A stretch of 64,000 nucleotides of DNA from Burkholderiaceae bacterium (GTDB lineage Bacteria; Pseudomonadota; Gammaproteobacteria; Burkholderiales; Burkholderiaceae_C): assembly GCA_004323695.1 (NCBI GenBank), contig SCRU01000152.1, forward strand, positions 1-64,000, in the 5' to 3' direction. Each line of letters opens with the position of its first letter. Position 1 is the first letter of the stretch. Shown in pieces: positions 17,305-28,594 of the stretch. A program made the translations under genes and the position numbers. The notes beneath the pieces were generated by a model. It saw only the letters and a list, made by a program, of their open reading frames with translations. It did no database searches and was not told the DNA's origin.

Positions 17305-18015
17305 CTACGACGTAAAGGCGCCCTCCTCCTTGGGAACCACCACCCGCCCCGCTTCGATCTGGATGCGCCGCTCGCAACGCCCGGCAATGCGCTCGTCATG
17401 GGTCACCAGCACCAGTGTGGTGCCCAATTCGCGGTTCAGGTCAAACATCAGCGCCATGATGGTCTCGCCAGTGGCGAAGTCGAGGCTGCCGGTGGGCTCG
17501 TCGGCCAGCAGCACCGCCGGCTGTACCACGAAGGCGCGGGCCAGCGCCACGCGCTGCTGCTCGCCGCCGCTCAGGACCTTGGGATAGTGGCCCAGGCGCT
17601 GCGACAGGCCCACGCGATCCAGCATCTCGGTAGCGGCCCTGCGCGAGTCTTTTCGCCCCGCCAGTTCCAGCGGCAGCATCACGTTCTCCAGCGCCGACAG
17701 GTTGCCCATTAGCTGGAAGCTCTGAAACACAAAGCCGGCCTTTTGCGCGCGCAGCGCGGCGCGGTCGTCCTCGCCCAGGTCGAACAGGTCCTGCCCGTCC
17801 AGCCGCACGGTGCCGCGCGTGGGCGTGTCCAGGCCAGCGATGATGGACAGTAGCGTGCTCTTGCCCGAGCCGGAGGCGCCCACGATGGCGGCGGTCTCCC
17901 GCGGCGCCAGCGAGAAATCGATATCGCGCAAAATGTCGAGGGTGCCGGTCGAGTCGGTCACTGATTTGAAGAGGTGCTCGACGGAAACAATGGCGGGCGC
18001 AGATGGGATGGACAT
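17305..18015 (-). CDS. ABC transporter ATP-binding protein (LolD/YbbA-like)
   Basis: Walker A GASGSGKSTLL, signature LSGGEQQRVALARA, Walker B VLLADEPTGSLD. ATG at 18015; the longer ORF start is antisense to the esterase gene. Confidence 0.94.
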   Translation of the reverse strand: MSIPSAPAIVSVEHLFKSVTDSTGTLDILRDIDFSLAPRETAAIVGASGSGKSTLLSIIAGLDTPTRGTVRLDGQDLFDLGEDDRAALRAQKAGFVFQSFQLMGNLSALENVMLPLELAGRKDSRRAATEMLDRVGLSQRLGHYPKVLSGGEQQRVALARAFVVQPAVLLADEPTGSLDFATGETIMALMFDLNRELGTTLVLVTHDERIAGRCERRIQIEAGRVVVPKEEGAFTS

Positions 18016-18030
18016 GAAGGATTTGAAGTC

Positions 18031-18693
18031 TTGATTCGACGACACTTTATCGCGACGGCGCTCGGGCTGGGCTACATGCGGGCCTGGGGCGCACAAAACA
18101 AGCCGGGCGCCGCCGCCGCTGCTGTCGCTCGTCCCCCCAGGACCATTTTGGTGCTGGGCGACAGCCTGAGCGCCGAGTATGGCCTGCCGCGCGGCAGCGG
18201 CTGGGTCGCCTTGCTGCAAAAGCGCCTGGCCGATGAAAATATTGCCGCCATCGTGAAGAACGCCAGCATCAGCGGCGAGACCACTTCGGGCGGGCGCTCG
18301 CGGCTGGCCGCGCTGCTCGGCGCCGACAAGCCCGGCATCGTGATCCTGGAGCTCGGCGCCAACGACGCGCTGCGCGGCCTGCCGCTGGCGATGACGCAGG
18401 ACAACCTGCACCAGATGACGCGGGCCGCGCAAAAGGCCGGCGCCAGGGTGCTGCTGCTGGGCATGCAGGTGCCGCCCAACTACGGCAGTGAATACGCCGA
18501 CCGCTTTGCCGCGATCTATGGCGAGGTCGCGAAGGCTGACAAGGCCGCGCTGGTGCCATTTTTTCTCAAGGGCGTGGCCGACGCGCCGAATGCCGCGGAG
18601 CTGTTCCAGAGCGATGGGCTGCATCCCATTGCCGCGGCGCACCCGACCCTGCTGAACAACGTCTGGCCCGAATTGAAGAAGCTGCTCGAATGA
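18031..18693 (+). CDS. SGNH-family arylesterase (TesA-like)
   Basis: ILVLGDSLSAEYGLPRGSGW, GETTSGGRSRLAALL, ILELGANDALRGLP, DGLHP. Possible TTG start at 18031. Confidence 0.92.
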   Translation: MIRRHFIATALGLGYMRAWGAQNKPGAAAAAVARPPRTILVLGDSLSAEYGLPRGSGWVALLQKRLADENIAAIVKNASISGETTSGGRSRLAALLGADKPGIVILELGANDALRGLPLAMTQDNLHQMTRAAQKAGARVLLLGMQVPPNYGSEYADRFAAIYGEVAKADKAALVPFFLKGVADAPNAAELFQSDGLHPIAAAHPTLLNNVWPELKKLLE

Positions 18694-19787
18694 ACGTGAC
18701 GCAGGTTCCGGCCCTCGATGCCATTGCGCGGCTGGGCGCCTACAGCGCGATCATCGATGCGCGCAGCGAGGACGAATTCGCCGAAGACCACCTGCCCGGC
18801 GCGCTGAACTGGCCTTCGCTGAACAACGAGGAGCGCAAGCTGGTTGGCACCCTGTACAAGCAGGTGAGCCCGTTCGAGGCGCAAAAACGCGGCGCGGCGC
18901 TGGTGGCGGCGAACATCGCGCGGCACATCGAGCGCGAACTGCTGGACAAACCCAAGAGCTGGCAGCCGCTGATCTACTGCTGGCGCGGCGGCAAGCGCAG
19001 CAATTCGCTGGCGCTGGTGCTGGGGCAGATCGGCCTGCGCGTGGCGGTGCTGGAGGGCGGCTACAAGGCGTTTCGCGGCGCCGTGCTGGCCAGCCTGCCT
19101 GAACTGGCCGCACGCCTGTCGTATCGCGTGATTTGCGGCCCCACCGGCTCCGGCAAGACGCGATTGCTGCAGGCGCTGGCGCAGGCCGGCGCGCAGGTGC
19201 TGGATCTCGAGGCGCTGGCCTGCCACCGCAGCTCGGTGCTGGGGCAGATTCCGGGCGAAACACAGCCGTCGCAAAAGCGCTTCGACAACCTGGTGTGGAA
19301 TGCACTGCGCCAATTCGACGCGGCACGCCCGGTGTATGTCGAGAGCGAAAGCCGGAAAGTCGGCAACCTGGCCGTTCCCGATGCGCTGATCGCCGCGATG
19401 CGCGCCAGCCCCTGCCTCGATCTTCAGTTGCCCGAGCCCGAGCGCGTGGCGCTATTGCTGGAAGACTACCGCTTCTTCGTGCAGGATCCGGCCCTGTTCT
19501 GCGCCCGGCTGGACGCGCTGACGGCACTGCGCGGCACGGCTGTGGTGCAGGCTTGGCACGACAAGGTGAACGCCGGGGACATCGAGACCGTGGTGCGGGA
19601 GCTGTTGGCGACCCATTACGACCCGGGCTACGCGCGCTCCATCGCGCGCAATTTCAGTCAGTACGAAACATCAAAAAAGATAGCGCCATTTGACCGCTCC
19701 GTCGGGGCCATGGCCGAATTGGCGCATGAAATCCTGACGCAGGCCGGGACCGCGAATCAAGAGCCGCTGGGCGTACCCGGCCCTTGA
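18690..19787 (+). CDS. mnmH: tRNA 2-selenouridine synthase
   Basis: Rhodanese domain with IIDARSEDEFAEDHLPGALNWP and LIYCWRGGKRSNSLALVLGQIG; P-loop GPTGSGKTRLLQAL. Confidence 0.94.
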   Translation: MNVTQVPALDAIARLGAYSAIIDARSEDEFAEDHLPGALNWPSLNNEERKLVGTLYKQVSPFEAQKRGAALVAANIARHIERELLDKPKSWQPLIYCWRGGKRSNSLALVLGQIGLRVAVLEGGYKAFRGAVLASLPELAARLSYRVICGPTGSGKTRLLQALAQAGAQVLDLEALACHRSSVLGQIPGETQPSQKRFDNLVWNALRQFDAARPVYVESESRKVGNLAVPDALIAAMRASPCLDLQLPEPERVALLLEDYRFFVQDPALFCARLDALTALRGTAVVQAWHDKVNAGDIETVVRELLATHYDPGYARSIARNFSQYETSKKIAPFDRSVGAMAELAHEILTQAGTANQEPLGVPGP

Positions 19788-19948
19788 CTGCTCGTGGCCT
19801 GCGGCGCCGCCGCGTCGTCCTGCGGCCCGCCGGCGTCGGCCGGCTCCCCGGCCTTGCGGTTCGCCTTGGCCTTGAGCTTGTCTTCCTTCTTGCGCTTTTT
19901 CGCCAGCTCTTTCTGGCGCTTTTCGTATCCGTAGTTCGGTGTAGCCAA
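19757..19948 (-). CDS. Small Lys-rich conserved hypothetical protein
   Basis: MATPNYGYEKRQKELAKKRKKEDKLKAKANRKAG..., a common short betaproteobacterial protein (memory). Convergent 31-bp overlap with mnmH. Confidence 0.7.
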   Translation of the reverse strand: MATPNYGYEKRQKELAKKRKKEDKLKAKANRKAGEPADAGGPQDDAAAPQATSSQGPGTPSGS

Positions 19949-20019
19949 TGTTCTCTTTCAAAAGATGGTGATCACTTTAACAGCTTGCGGACCCAGCATG
20001 CACGGTCGCGGCGGATATT

Positions 20020-21225
20020 TCAAGCCATCGCCTGCAGCGCCTGCAGCAAGTCCGCCTGCAGATCGGCCGTGGCTTCCAGCCCGATCGCCAGGCGCACCAG
20101 GGTGCCGTGCGCCAGATGCGGCGGCCACGCGGCGCGCATTCCCTGCAGTTCATAAGGCACCACCAGGCTGATGGGGCCGCCCCAGCTGTAACCCAGCTTG
20201 AACAGGCGCAATGCGTCGCAAAACGCATCCACCTGCGCGGCCTCGTAACGCGCGTCGAAAATCACGCTGAACAGGCTGGCGGCCCCGCCGGCCCCGGTAC
20301 GGCACAGCGCCTGCCAATGGGCATGCCCCGGGCTGCCTTGCAGCGCCGGGTGCAGCACCTGGGCGAACTCGGGACGCGTGCGGCACCAGCGGGCCAGTTC
20401 GCGCGCGCTGGCGTCCTGCGCCCGGTAGCGCAACGACATGCTGGGCAGGGATCGCAGCACCGTTTCGGTGTCGTTCGCCGCCACGCCGAGACCCAGCCGC
20501 ATGTGGGTGAGCTTGAGCCGCATGTGCAGCGCCAGGTCCCGCGTCACGACGCTGCCCATCAGCACGTCGCCGCCGCCGCTGGGGTATTTGGTCAGCGCCT
20601 GCATCGAGATATCCACCGCCAGATTGCCGCTGCCGTCACCTTCCAGATCGAAGGGCCGAAAGGCCAGGCCGGCGCCCCAGGTATTGTCCAGCGCCGCGAG
20701 CACGCCGTGCTGGCGGCAGATGCGCATCTGGTCGCGCAGATCCGGGAATTCCATCGTCACCGAACCCGCAGCCTCCAGCCAGACGAGCCGGGTTCTGGCG
20801 CCGATTTTTTCCGCCAGATCCGCGGGGTTCATCGCGTCGTAGTACTGGTGCGTGATGCCCCAGGCCATCAGTTCGCCCTCGGCCAGCGCCTTGTTGGGGC
20901 CATACGCGTTGTCCGGGATCAACACCTCGTCGCCGGTCTTGAGCAAGGCCAGCGCGACATTGGCGATCGCCGCCAGACCGCTGGGCACGAGCAGGCACTG
21001 CAGGCCACCCTCCAGCGTGCACAGGCGCTCTTCCAGCAGGAATGTGGTGGGCGTTCCGTGCAGCCCGTAGGTGTAGCCCGACTTGTCTTTCCACTCGCGC
21101 GTGCGCAGGGCCGCGACGTTCGCGAAAAATACCGTGGAGGCTTTGAAGACGCCCGGTTGCGGCGCAGCAAAGCCGGCCGGCGGCGCATAGGGATGGTGAA
21201 TCAGCTGGGTGGAAAGTTCGCTCAT
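20020..21225 (-). CDS. metC: Cystathionine beta-lyase / Cys-Met metabolism PLP-dependent enzyme
   Basis: TYGLHGTPTTFLLEERLCTLEGGLQCLLVPSGLAAIANVALALLKTGDEVLIPDNAYGPNK; MQALTKYPSGGGDVLMG PLP lysine. Confidence 0.9.
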   Translation of the reverse strand: MSELSTQLIHHPYAPPAGFAAPQPGVFKASTVFFANVAALRTREWKDKSGYTYGLHGTPTTFLLEERLCTLEGGLQCLLVPSGLAAIANVALALLKTGDEVLIPDNAYGPNKALAEGELMAWGITHQYYDAMNPADLAEKIGARTRLVWLEAAGSVTMEFPDLRDQMRICRQHGVLAALDNTWGAGLAFRPFDLEGDGSGNLAVDISMQALTKYPSGGGDVLMGSVVTRDLALHMRLKLTHMRLGLGVAANDTETVLRSLPSMSLRYRAQDASARELARWCRTRPEFAQVLHPALQGSPGHAHWQALCRTGAGGAASLFSVIFDARYEAAQVDAFCDALRLFKLGYSWGGPISLVVPYELQGMRAAWPPHLAHGTLVRLAIGLEATADLQADLLQALQAMA

Positions 21226-21261
21226 CGGTCTATGGTAGCGCCGAAGCCGCGGGCACCGTGG

Positions 21262-21786
21262 CTAGACCGTCCAGCGCGTCTGCAACTGTTGCGGGCTCAT
21301 CGTGTCGTAGTTTTCGAACGGCTGGTGAATCCAGGGGTTGGTTGGCAGGGTCTCGACCGAATAGTCCGGCGTGAAGGTCGAGAGACCCTTGGTCCAGATC
21401 ACGGCGCTGCGCAGTTCGGTGATCGGCTTGTAGTTGTTGCGTAGTTGCTGGATCACGGCCGCCAGCGTGTGACCGGTATCCGCCAGATCGTCCACCAGCA
21501 GGACCTTCCCGGCGATCTCGCCGCGCGGCGTGGTGATGTAGTGCGCGATGTCGAGTTTGCCCTGCTGGGTGCCCGCCTCGGCACGGTACGAGCTGGTGGA
21601 CATGATGGCCAGCGGCTTGTCGAACACGCGCGACAGGATGTCGCCGGGCCGCATGCCGCCACGCGCCAGACACAGGATGGTGTCGAACTGCCAACCCGAC
21701 TGATGCACCTTGATGGCGAGCTTCTCGATCAGGCTGTGGTACTCGTCGTAGCTCACGTAAAGGTGTTTGCCGTCTTCGGTCAACAT
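21262..21786 (-). CDS. Phosphoribosyltransferase (xanthine/hypoxanthine type)
   Basis: ILCLARGGMRPGDILSRVFDKPLAIM and PRPP loop VLLVDDLADTGHTLAAV. Confidence 0.9.
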   Translation of the reverse strand: MLTEDGKHLYVSYDEYHSLIEKLAIKVHQSGWQFDTILCLARGGMRPGDILSRVFDKPLAIMSTSSYRAEAGTQQGKLDIAHYITTPRGEIAGKVLLVDDLADTGHTLAAVIQQLRNNYKPITELRSAVIWTKGLSTFTPDYSVETLPTNPWIHQPFENYDTMSPQQLQTRWTV

Positions 21787-21865
21787 GTGGTCTGCTCCTG
21801 GGTTAATAGCACATTGGTTAATCTGAATAACGGCTTTGAGCCAATATCATGCCGGGCCGGCGCAA

Positions 21866-24369
<2,504 letters not shown>

Positions 24370-24428
24370 GAATATTCAGGGGAGCTGTTGAAACGGAGAT
24401 TTTACCGGGCTGGCGGGCCCATCCGGCC

Positions 24429-24617
24429 TCAGGACATCAGCCAAAGCCAAAGCAGACCGGTCAGAATGCTGCACAGCCCGAAGAAGCGCAGTTGTCCATC
24501 ACGCAACTGCAGGATTTGCACGAACACGCGCCGCCACCTGGCCGGTGACACAAGTGGCAGCAGGCCCTCGATGACGAGCACCAGGGCCAGCGCCGTCCAG
24601 AACGTGTTGCTGTCCAC
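24429..24617 (-). CDS. DUF2065-family small membrane protein
   Basis: TFWTALALVLVIEGLLPLVSPARWRRVFVQILQLRDGQLRFFGLCSILTGLLWLWL, located between hisZ and hflC. Confidence 0.85.
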   Translation of the reverse strand: MDSNTFWTALALVLVIEGLLPLVSPARWRRVFVQILQLRDGQLRFFGLCSILTGLLWLWLMS

Positions 24618-24635
24618 GGTCGGGGCGCCCGGGGC

Positions 24636-25553
24636 TTATCTTTTCACGGGCCGGGCCGGCGCCGCGGCCGCCGCGGGAGTGCCGCCGTCATGCATGATCT
24701 TGAAGAAGTCGGAGGACTCGTCGATCACCATCGCGTCGCTCTTGTTGTCGAAGCTGGCCTTGTACGCGTCCAGACTGCGGTAGAACTTGGCGAACTGGGG
24801 ATTCTGGCCGAACGCCTGGGCGTAGATCTGGTTGGCCTGCGCGTCGCCGGCGCCCTTGATCTTCTGTGCGTCGCGGTAGGCATCGGCCACGGTCACTTCG
24901 CGCTGGCGGTCGGCGTCGGCGCGGATTTTTTCACCTGCCGCCACGCCGGTGGAACGCAGTTCATTGGCCACGCGCTGGCGTTCGGCCTCCATGCGCCGGT
25001 AGACCGAATCGGTGATGTCGCTCACGTAATCGACGCGCGTGATGCGCACGTCGATCACATTAATGCCCCATGGCTTGGGACCGTTGACCGTGGCCAGCAC
25101 CTGGCTCTTGACCGACGCCATCAGCGCGTCCCGCTTGGAGGACAGCAGTTCCTTCACCGTGTACTTGTTGATGTCGGCCTGGAATGCGTTGCGCACCACG
25201 ACATTGAGCTGGTTTGCGCCCGTCGTCTCATCCAGCCCGACATTGCGGATGTAATCGGCCGGATTCGTGATGCGCCAGCGCACGTACCAGTCGATCACAA
25301 CCCGCTGCTTCTCCGCGGTGTAGACCGGTTCAGCATTGGTGCTGTCGAGCGTGAGCAGACGTTTGTCCAGATAGGTCACGTTCTGGAACGGGGGCGGCAG
25401 CTTGAAGTTGAGCCCCGGCTGGGTGATGACCTCCTTGATCTGCCCCAGCGCGTAAACGACCCCGAACTGGCGTTGATCGACCACGAAAACTGTTGAACTC
25501 AGCAATACCAGCGCCACCAGCACCGTTGTCACAATGAAACCGATTTTGTTCAC
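24636..25553 (-). CDS. hflC: Protease modulator HflC
   Basis: SPFH protein with VVDQRQFGVVYALGQIKEVITQPGLNFKLPPPFQNVTYLDKRLLTLDS. Confidence 0.95.
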   Translation of the reverse strand: MNKIGFIVTTVLVALVLLSSTVFVVDQRQFGVVYALGQIKEVITQPGLNFKLPPPFQNVTYLDKRLLTLDSTNAEPVYTAEKQRVVIDWYVRWRITNPADYIRNVGLDETTGANQLNVVVRNAFQADINKYTVKELLSSKRDALMASVKSQVLATVNGPKPWGINVIDVRITRVDYVSDITDSVYRRMEAERQRVANELRSTGVAAGEKIRADADRQREVTVADAYRDAQKIKGAGDAQANQIYAQAFGQNPQFAKFYRSLDAYKASFDNKSDAMVIDESSDFFKIMHDGGTPAAAAAPARPVKR

Positions 25554-25562
25554 GGGCTGCTC

Positions 25563-26882
25563 CTAGCGTGGATCACTGTCACGCGAACGAGCCCCGGCGC
25601 GGCTGCGGTCATCATCGGACACATTGGATGGTGGGGTCGCAGGGGCCGGCGTCGTCGTATCGGACGGCGTGGGAGCCGGCGCGGCCGCGGGCTGGCTGGT
25701 CATCTTCATGATCTTGTCAAGCGGCAGGTAAAGCAGGTTGGAGTTCTGCCGCGAATCCACCAGAACCTTGGTGACGTTGCTGTAGATTTGCTGCATGGCG
25801 TCGATGTACATGCGCTCGCGCGTGACCTGCGGCGCCTTCTGGTACTCGGCCAGCACGGCGTCGAAGCGCTGCGCATCGCCCTGGGCCTGCGCCACCACGC
25901 GAGCCTTGTAGCCCTCCGCCTGCGCAATCATGCGCGACGCGGTGCCGACCGCCCGTGGAACCACATTGTTCGCATACGCCTGGGCTTCATTCTGGGTACG
26001 TATGCTCTCCTGCCCGGCCTTGAGCACATCGTCGAACGCTGCCTGCACCTGTTCGGGCGGGCGCACGCCGCCCTGCTGCAGGTTGACATTCAGGACTTCG
26101 ATACCCACACCGTAACGGTCCAGAATGGTCTGCATCAGCGCGCGCACCTGCGGCGCAATCTTGTCGCGGTCCACGCCGATCGCGTCGTCCATTGTCATCT
26201 TGCCAACGACCTCGCGCACCGCCGATTCGGCCGCCTGCACTACCGCTTCGTCCGGATTGCGGCTGTTAAACAGATAGGCGCGCGCGTCCTTGAGCCGGTA
26301 TTGCACGGCGAACTTGATTTCAACGATGTTCTCGTCGGCGGTGAGCATGCCGGAATCGCGCAGGCCGGTCGCCTTGATAATGTTGTCGCGCCCGATGTCC
26401 ACCGAGCGGATCTGCGTGACATAGACCTTCTCGTCGCGCTGGATCGGATAAGGCAGCCGCCAGTTGAAGCCGGCCCCGACCGTACCGTGGTACTTGCCGA
26501 ATTGCGTGATCACGGCCTGCTGGCCTTCCTGCACGATGAAAAAGCCGGAGCCCAGCCAGATCAGCACGAGCACACCGATGATCAGTCCGGCGCCGATTCC
26601 GGCGCTCTTTCCATCGGGCTGAAAGCCGCCGCCACCGAAACCGCCGTTGTTGTTGTTGCCGGAACCCCCGTTCCTGCGCCCGCCGAACAGGCCGCCCAGC
26701 TTGCGGTTGAAGTCGCGCCACAACTCGTCGAGATCGGGCGGCCCCTGATTGGGGCCGCGGCCACGGCCATTGCCCTGCGGCGGTTGCGGCGGTTCGCCGT
26801 CCGGCCGGGGCGCTTCGGCCCGTGTGTTGTCGGATGGCCTGTCGTCGCCACGTCCCCACCGGGGGTCATTCAGATTGAACAT
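25563..26882 (-). CDS. hflK: FtsH protease activity modulator HflK
   Basis: MFNLNDPRWGRGDD N-terminus, GP/GN-rich linker, and SPFH domain VQEGQQAVITQFGKYHGTVGAGFNWRLPYPIQRDE. Confidence 0.95.
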   Translation of the reverse strand: MFNLNDPRWGRGDDRPSDNTRAEAPRPDGEPPQPPQGNGRGRGPNQGPPDLDELWRDFNRKLGGLFGGRRNGGSGNNNNGGFGGGGFQPDGKSAGIGAGLIIGVLVLIWLGSGFFIVQEGQQAVITQFGKYHGTVGAGFNWRLPYPIQRDEKVYVTQIRSVDIGRDNIIKATGLRDSGMLTADENIVEIKFAVQYRLKDARAYLFNSRNPDEAVVQAAESAVREVVGKMTMDDAIGVDRDKIAPQVRALMQTILDRYGVGIEVLNVNLQQGGVRPPEQVQAAFDDVLKAGQESIRTQNEAQAYANNVVPRAVGTASRMIAQAEGYKARVVAQAQGDAQRFDAVLAEYQKAPQVTRERMYIDAMQQIYSNVTKVLVDSRQNSNLLYLPLDKIMKMTSQPAAAPAPTPSDTTTPAPATPPSNVSDDDRSRAGARSRDSDPR

Positions 26883-26978
26883 TCCCCACAGGCGCCGTTG
26901 CAAGGCAGCCCGGCCCGTAACTTTTGATGTGAGGTTCATGCGCAGGTTCTCTTCTTGTGTTGCCCCGATTGTGCCCAA

Positions 26979-28154
26979 TCAGTGGCCCGCCTCGTGAAAT
27001 TCGGGGGCTTGCGTGCTCGGCGCCGGATCACTCCCGGCCCGGGACGGGACCCGGCTGGCCAGTTGCCGGCGCAGCGCCGGCAAGCCCTCACCAGTGCGCG
27101 CGCTGACGAACAGGCGCGGGACGCGAACGCCGTCCACTTCAAACATGTCGCTCAGATGCAGCGGCCAGCGGCTCTTTTCAAGGGCGTCGAGCTTGTTGAA
27201 AACCAGCAACTGCGGCACGTCGGCCGCGCCGATTTCGGCCAGCACACGCTGCACCTCCGCCATCTGCTCGGGGAAATCCGGCCGCGCAGCGTCCACCACA
27301 TGCAGCAGCAAGTCCGCATCCACGGCTTCCTGCAAGGTCGCCTGAAAGGCATCAACCAGTCCATGCGGCAGGTCGCGGATGAAACCGACCGTATCCGACA
27401 GCGAGACGGAGCAGCCGGCGTCGCCCAGATAGAGCTGCCGGGTGGTGGTGTCGAGCGTCGCAAACAATTGATCGGCGGCATACGCGCGTGCCTTGACCAG
27501 CGCATTGAACAGCGTGGACTTGCCGGCATTGGTATAGCCGACCAGGGAAATGTTGAACGCATCGCGCCGCTCGCGCTGACGCCTTTGGGTGTGGCGCTGG
27601 CGCTTGACCTTGTCCAGCCGGCTCGAGGTGCGTTTGATCGAATCCCCGATCATGCGCCGGTCCAGTTCGATCTGGGCTTCGCCCGGGCCGCCGCGCGCGC
27701 CAATGCCGCCGCGCTGACGCTCCAGGTGGGACCAGCGCCGCACCAGGCGTGTGCTCAGGTAGCGCAGCCGGGCCAGTTCCACCTGAAGCTTGCCCTCGTG
27801 ACTGCGCGCGCGCTGGCTGAATATTTCCAGGATCAGCAGCGTGCGGTCGTTCACCGGCAGGCCCATATGCCGCTCCAGGTTGCGCTGCTGTGCCGGACTC
27901 AGGCTCTGGTCGAACAGCACCTCAGTGGCGCCGAATTGCTCCGCCGTGAACTTGATTTCGTCGGCCTTGCCGCTGCCGACGAACAGGGCGGCGTCGGGCG
28001 CCTTGCGCTTGCAGGTGATACGCGCCACGGGTTGCAGGCCCGCCGTCTGCGCGAGCAGTCCGAGCTCTTCCAGCTCGCCATCGAAATGTGGCAAGCCGAA
28101 ATCCACCCCAACCAGGACGGTCGGAGCCAGCGGGCGGTCTGATGAAGCGGACAA
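26979..28154 (-). CDS. hflX: GTPase HflX
   Basis: GRGGPGEAQIELDRRMIGDSI..., VGYTNAGKSTLFNAL, SVSLSDTVGFIRDLPHGLVDAF. Confidence 0.96.
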   Translation of the reverse strand: MSASSDRPLAPTVLVGVDFGLPHFDGELEELGLLAQTAGLQPVARITCKRKAPDAALFVGSGKADEIKFTAEQFGATEVLFDQSLSPAQQRNLERHMGLPVNDRTLLILEIFSQRARSHEGKLQVELARLRYLSTRLVRRWSHLERQRGGIGARGGPGEAQIELDRRMIGDSIKRTSSRLDKVKRQRHTQRRQRERRDAFNISLVGYTNAGKSTLFNALVKARAYAADQLFATLDTTTRQLYLGDAGCSVSLSDTVGFIRDLPHGLVDAFQATLQEAVDADLLLHVVDAARPDFPEQMAEVQRVLAEIGAADVPQLLVFNKLDALEKSRWPLHLSDMFEVDGVRVPRLFVSARTGEGLPALRRQLASRVPSRAGSDPAPSTQAPEFHEAGH

Positions 28155-28220
28155 ATCTGGATCAGCGAATCTGGAGGGGTAAGGTCAATTCAGAGCCCCC
28201 CCGACCCGCAGGTTGACGGC

Positions 28221-28475
28221 TCAGGGCGCTTCCGCGGCGGCGGCGCCCTCGACCACGGCCGCGAAATTCACGGCGCGCCCCGGCACGATGGTCGAAATGG
28301 CGTGCTTGTACACCATTTGAGTCACCGTGTTTCGAAGCAGTACGACGTATTGATCGAAGGACTCCACCTGACCTTGTAGCTTGATCCCGTTGACCAGGTA
28401 GATGGAGACCGGCACATGCTCGCGGCGCAAGGCGTTGAGGAAGGGATCCTGAAGTAGCTGCCCTTTGTTGCTCAC
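28221..28475 (-). CDS. hfq: RNA chaperone Hfq (apparent GTG start)
   Basis: [65 protein letters not shown]. Confidence 0.97.
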   Translation of the reverse strand: MSNKGQLLQDPFLNALRREHVPVSIYLVNGIKLQGQVESFDQYVVLLRNTVTQMVYKHAISTIVPGRAVNFAAVVEGAAAAEAP

Positions 28476-28594
28476 GATATTCTCCGTGTTCAGAAGTTGT
28501 TTTAGGAAGTGGAACCTTACCACAGCGCTGTAACGGCGCGTTCGGTGGCGAGGTCATTTCCCCATGAAATTCAGGGCGGCTGGCCGGCCCTGCC

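Noticed and set aside
17305-18642. 445-aa ORF as one ATPase with an N-terminal extension
   Set aside because: The extension is antisense to the arylesterase gene; MSIPSAPAIVSVEHLFKSV at 18015 is a normal ABC start.
26600-26882. Gly/Asn/Pro-rich segment of hflK as a repeat of interest
   Set aside because: Low-complexity N-terminal linkers are usual in HflK proteins.
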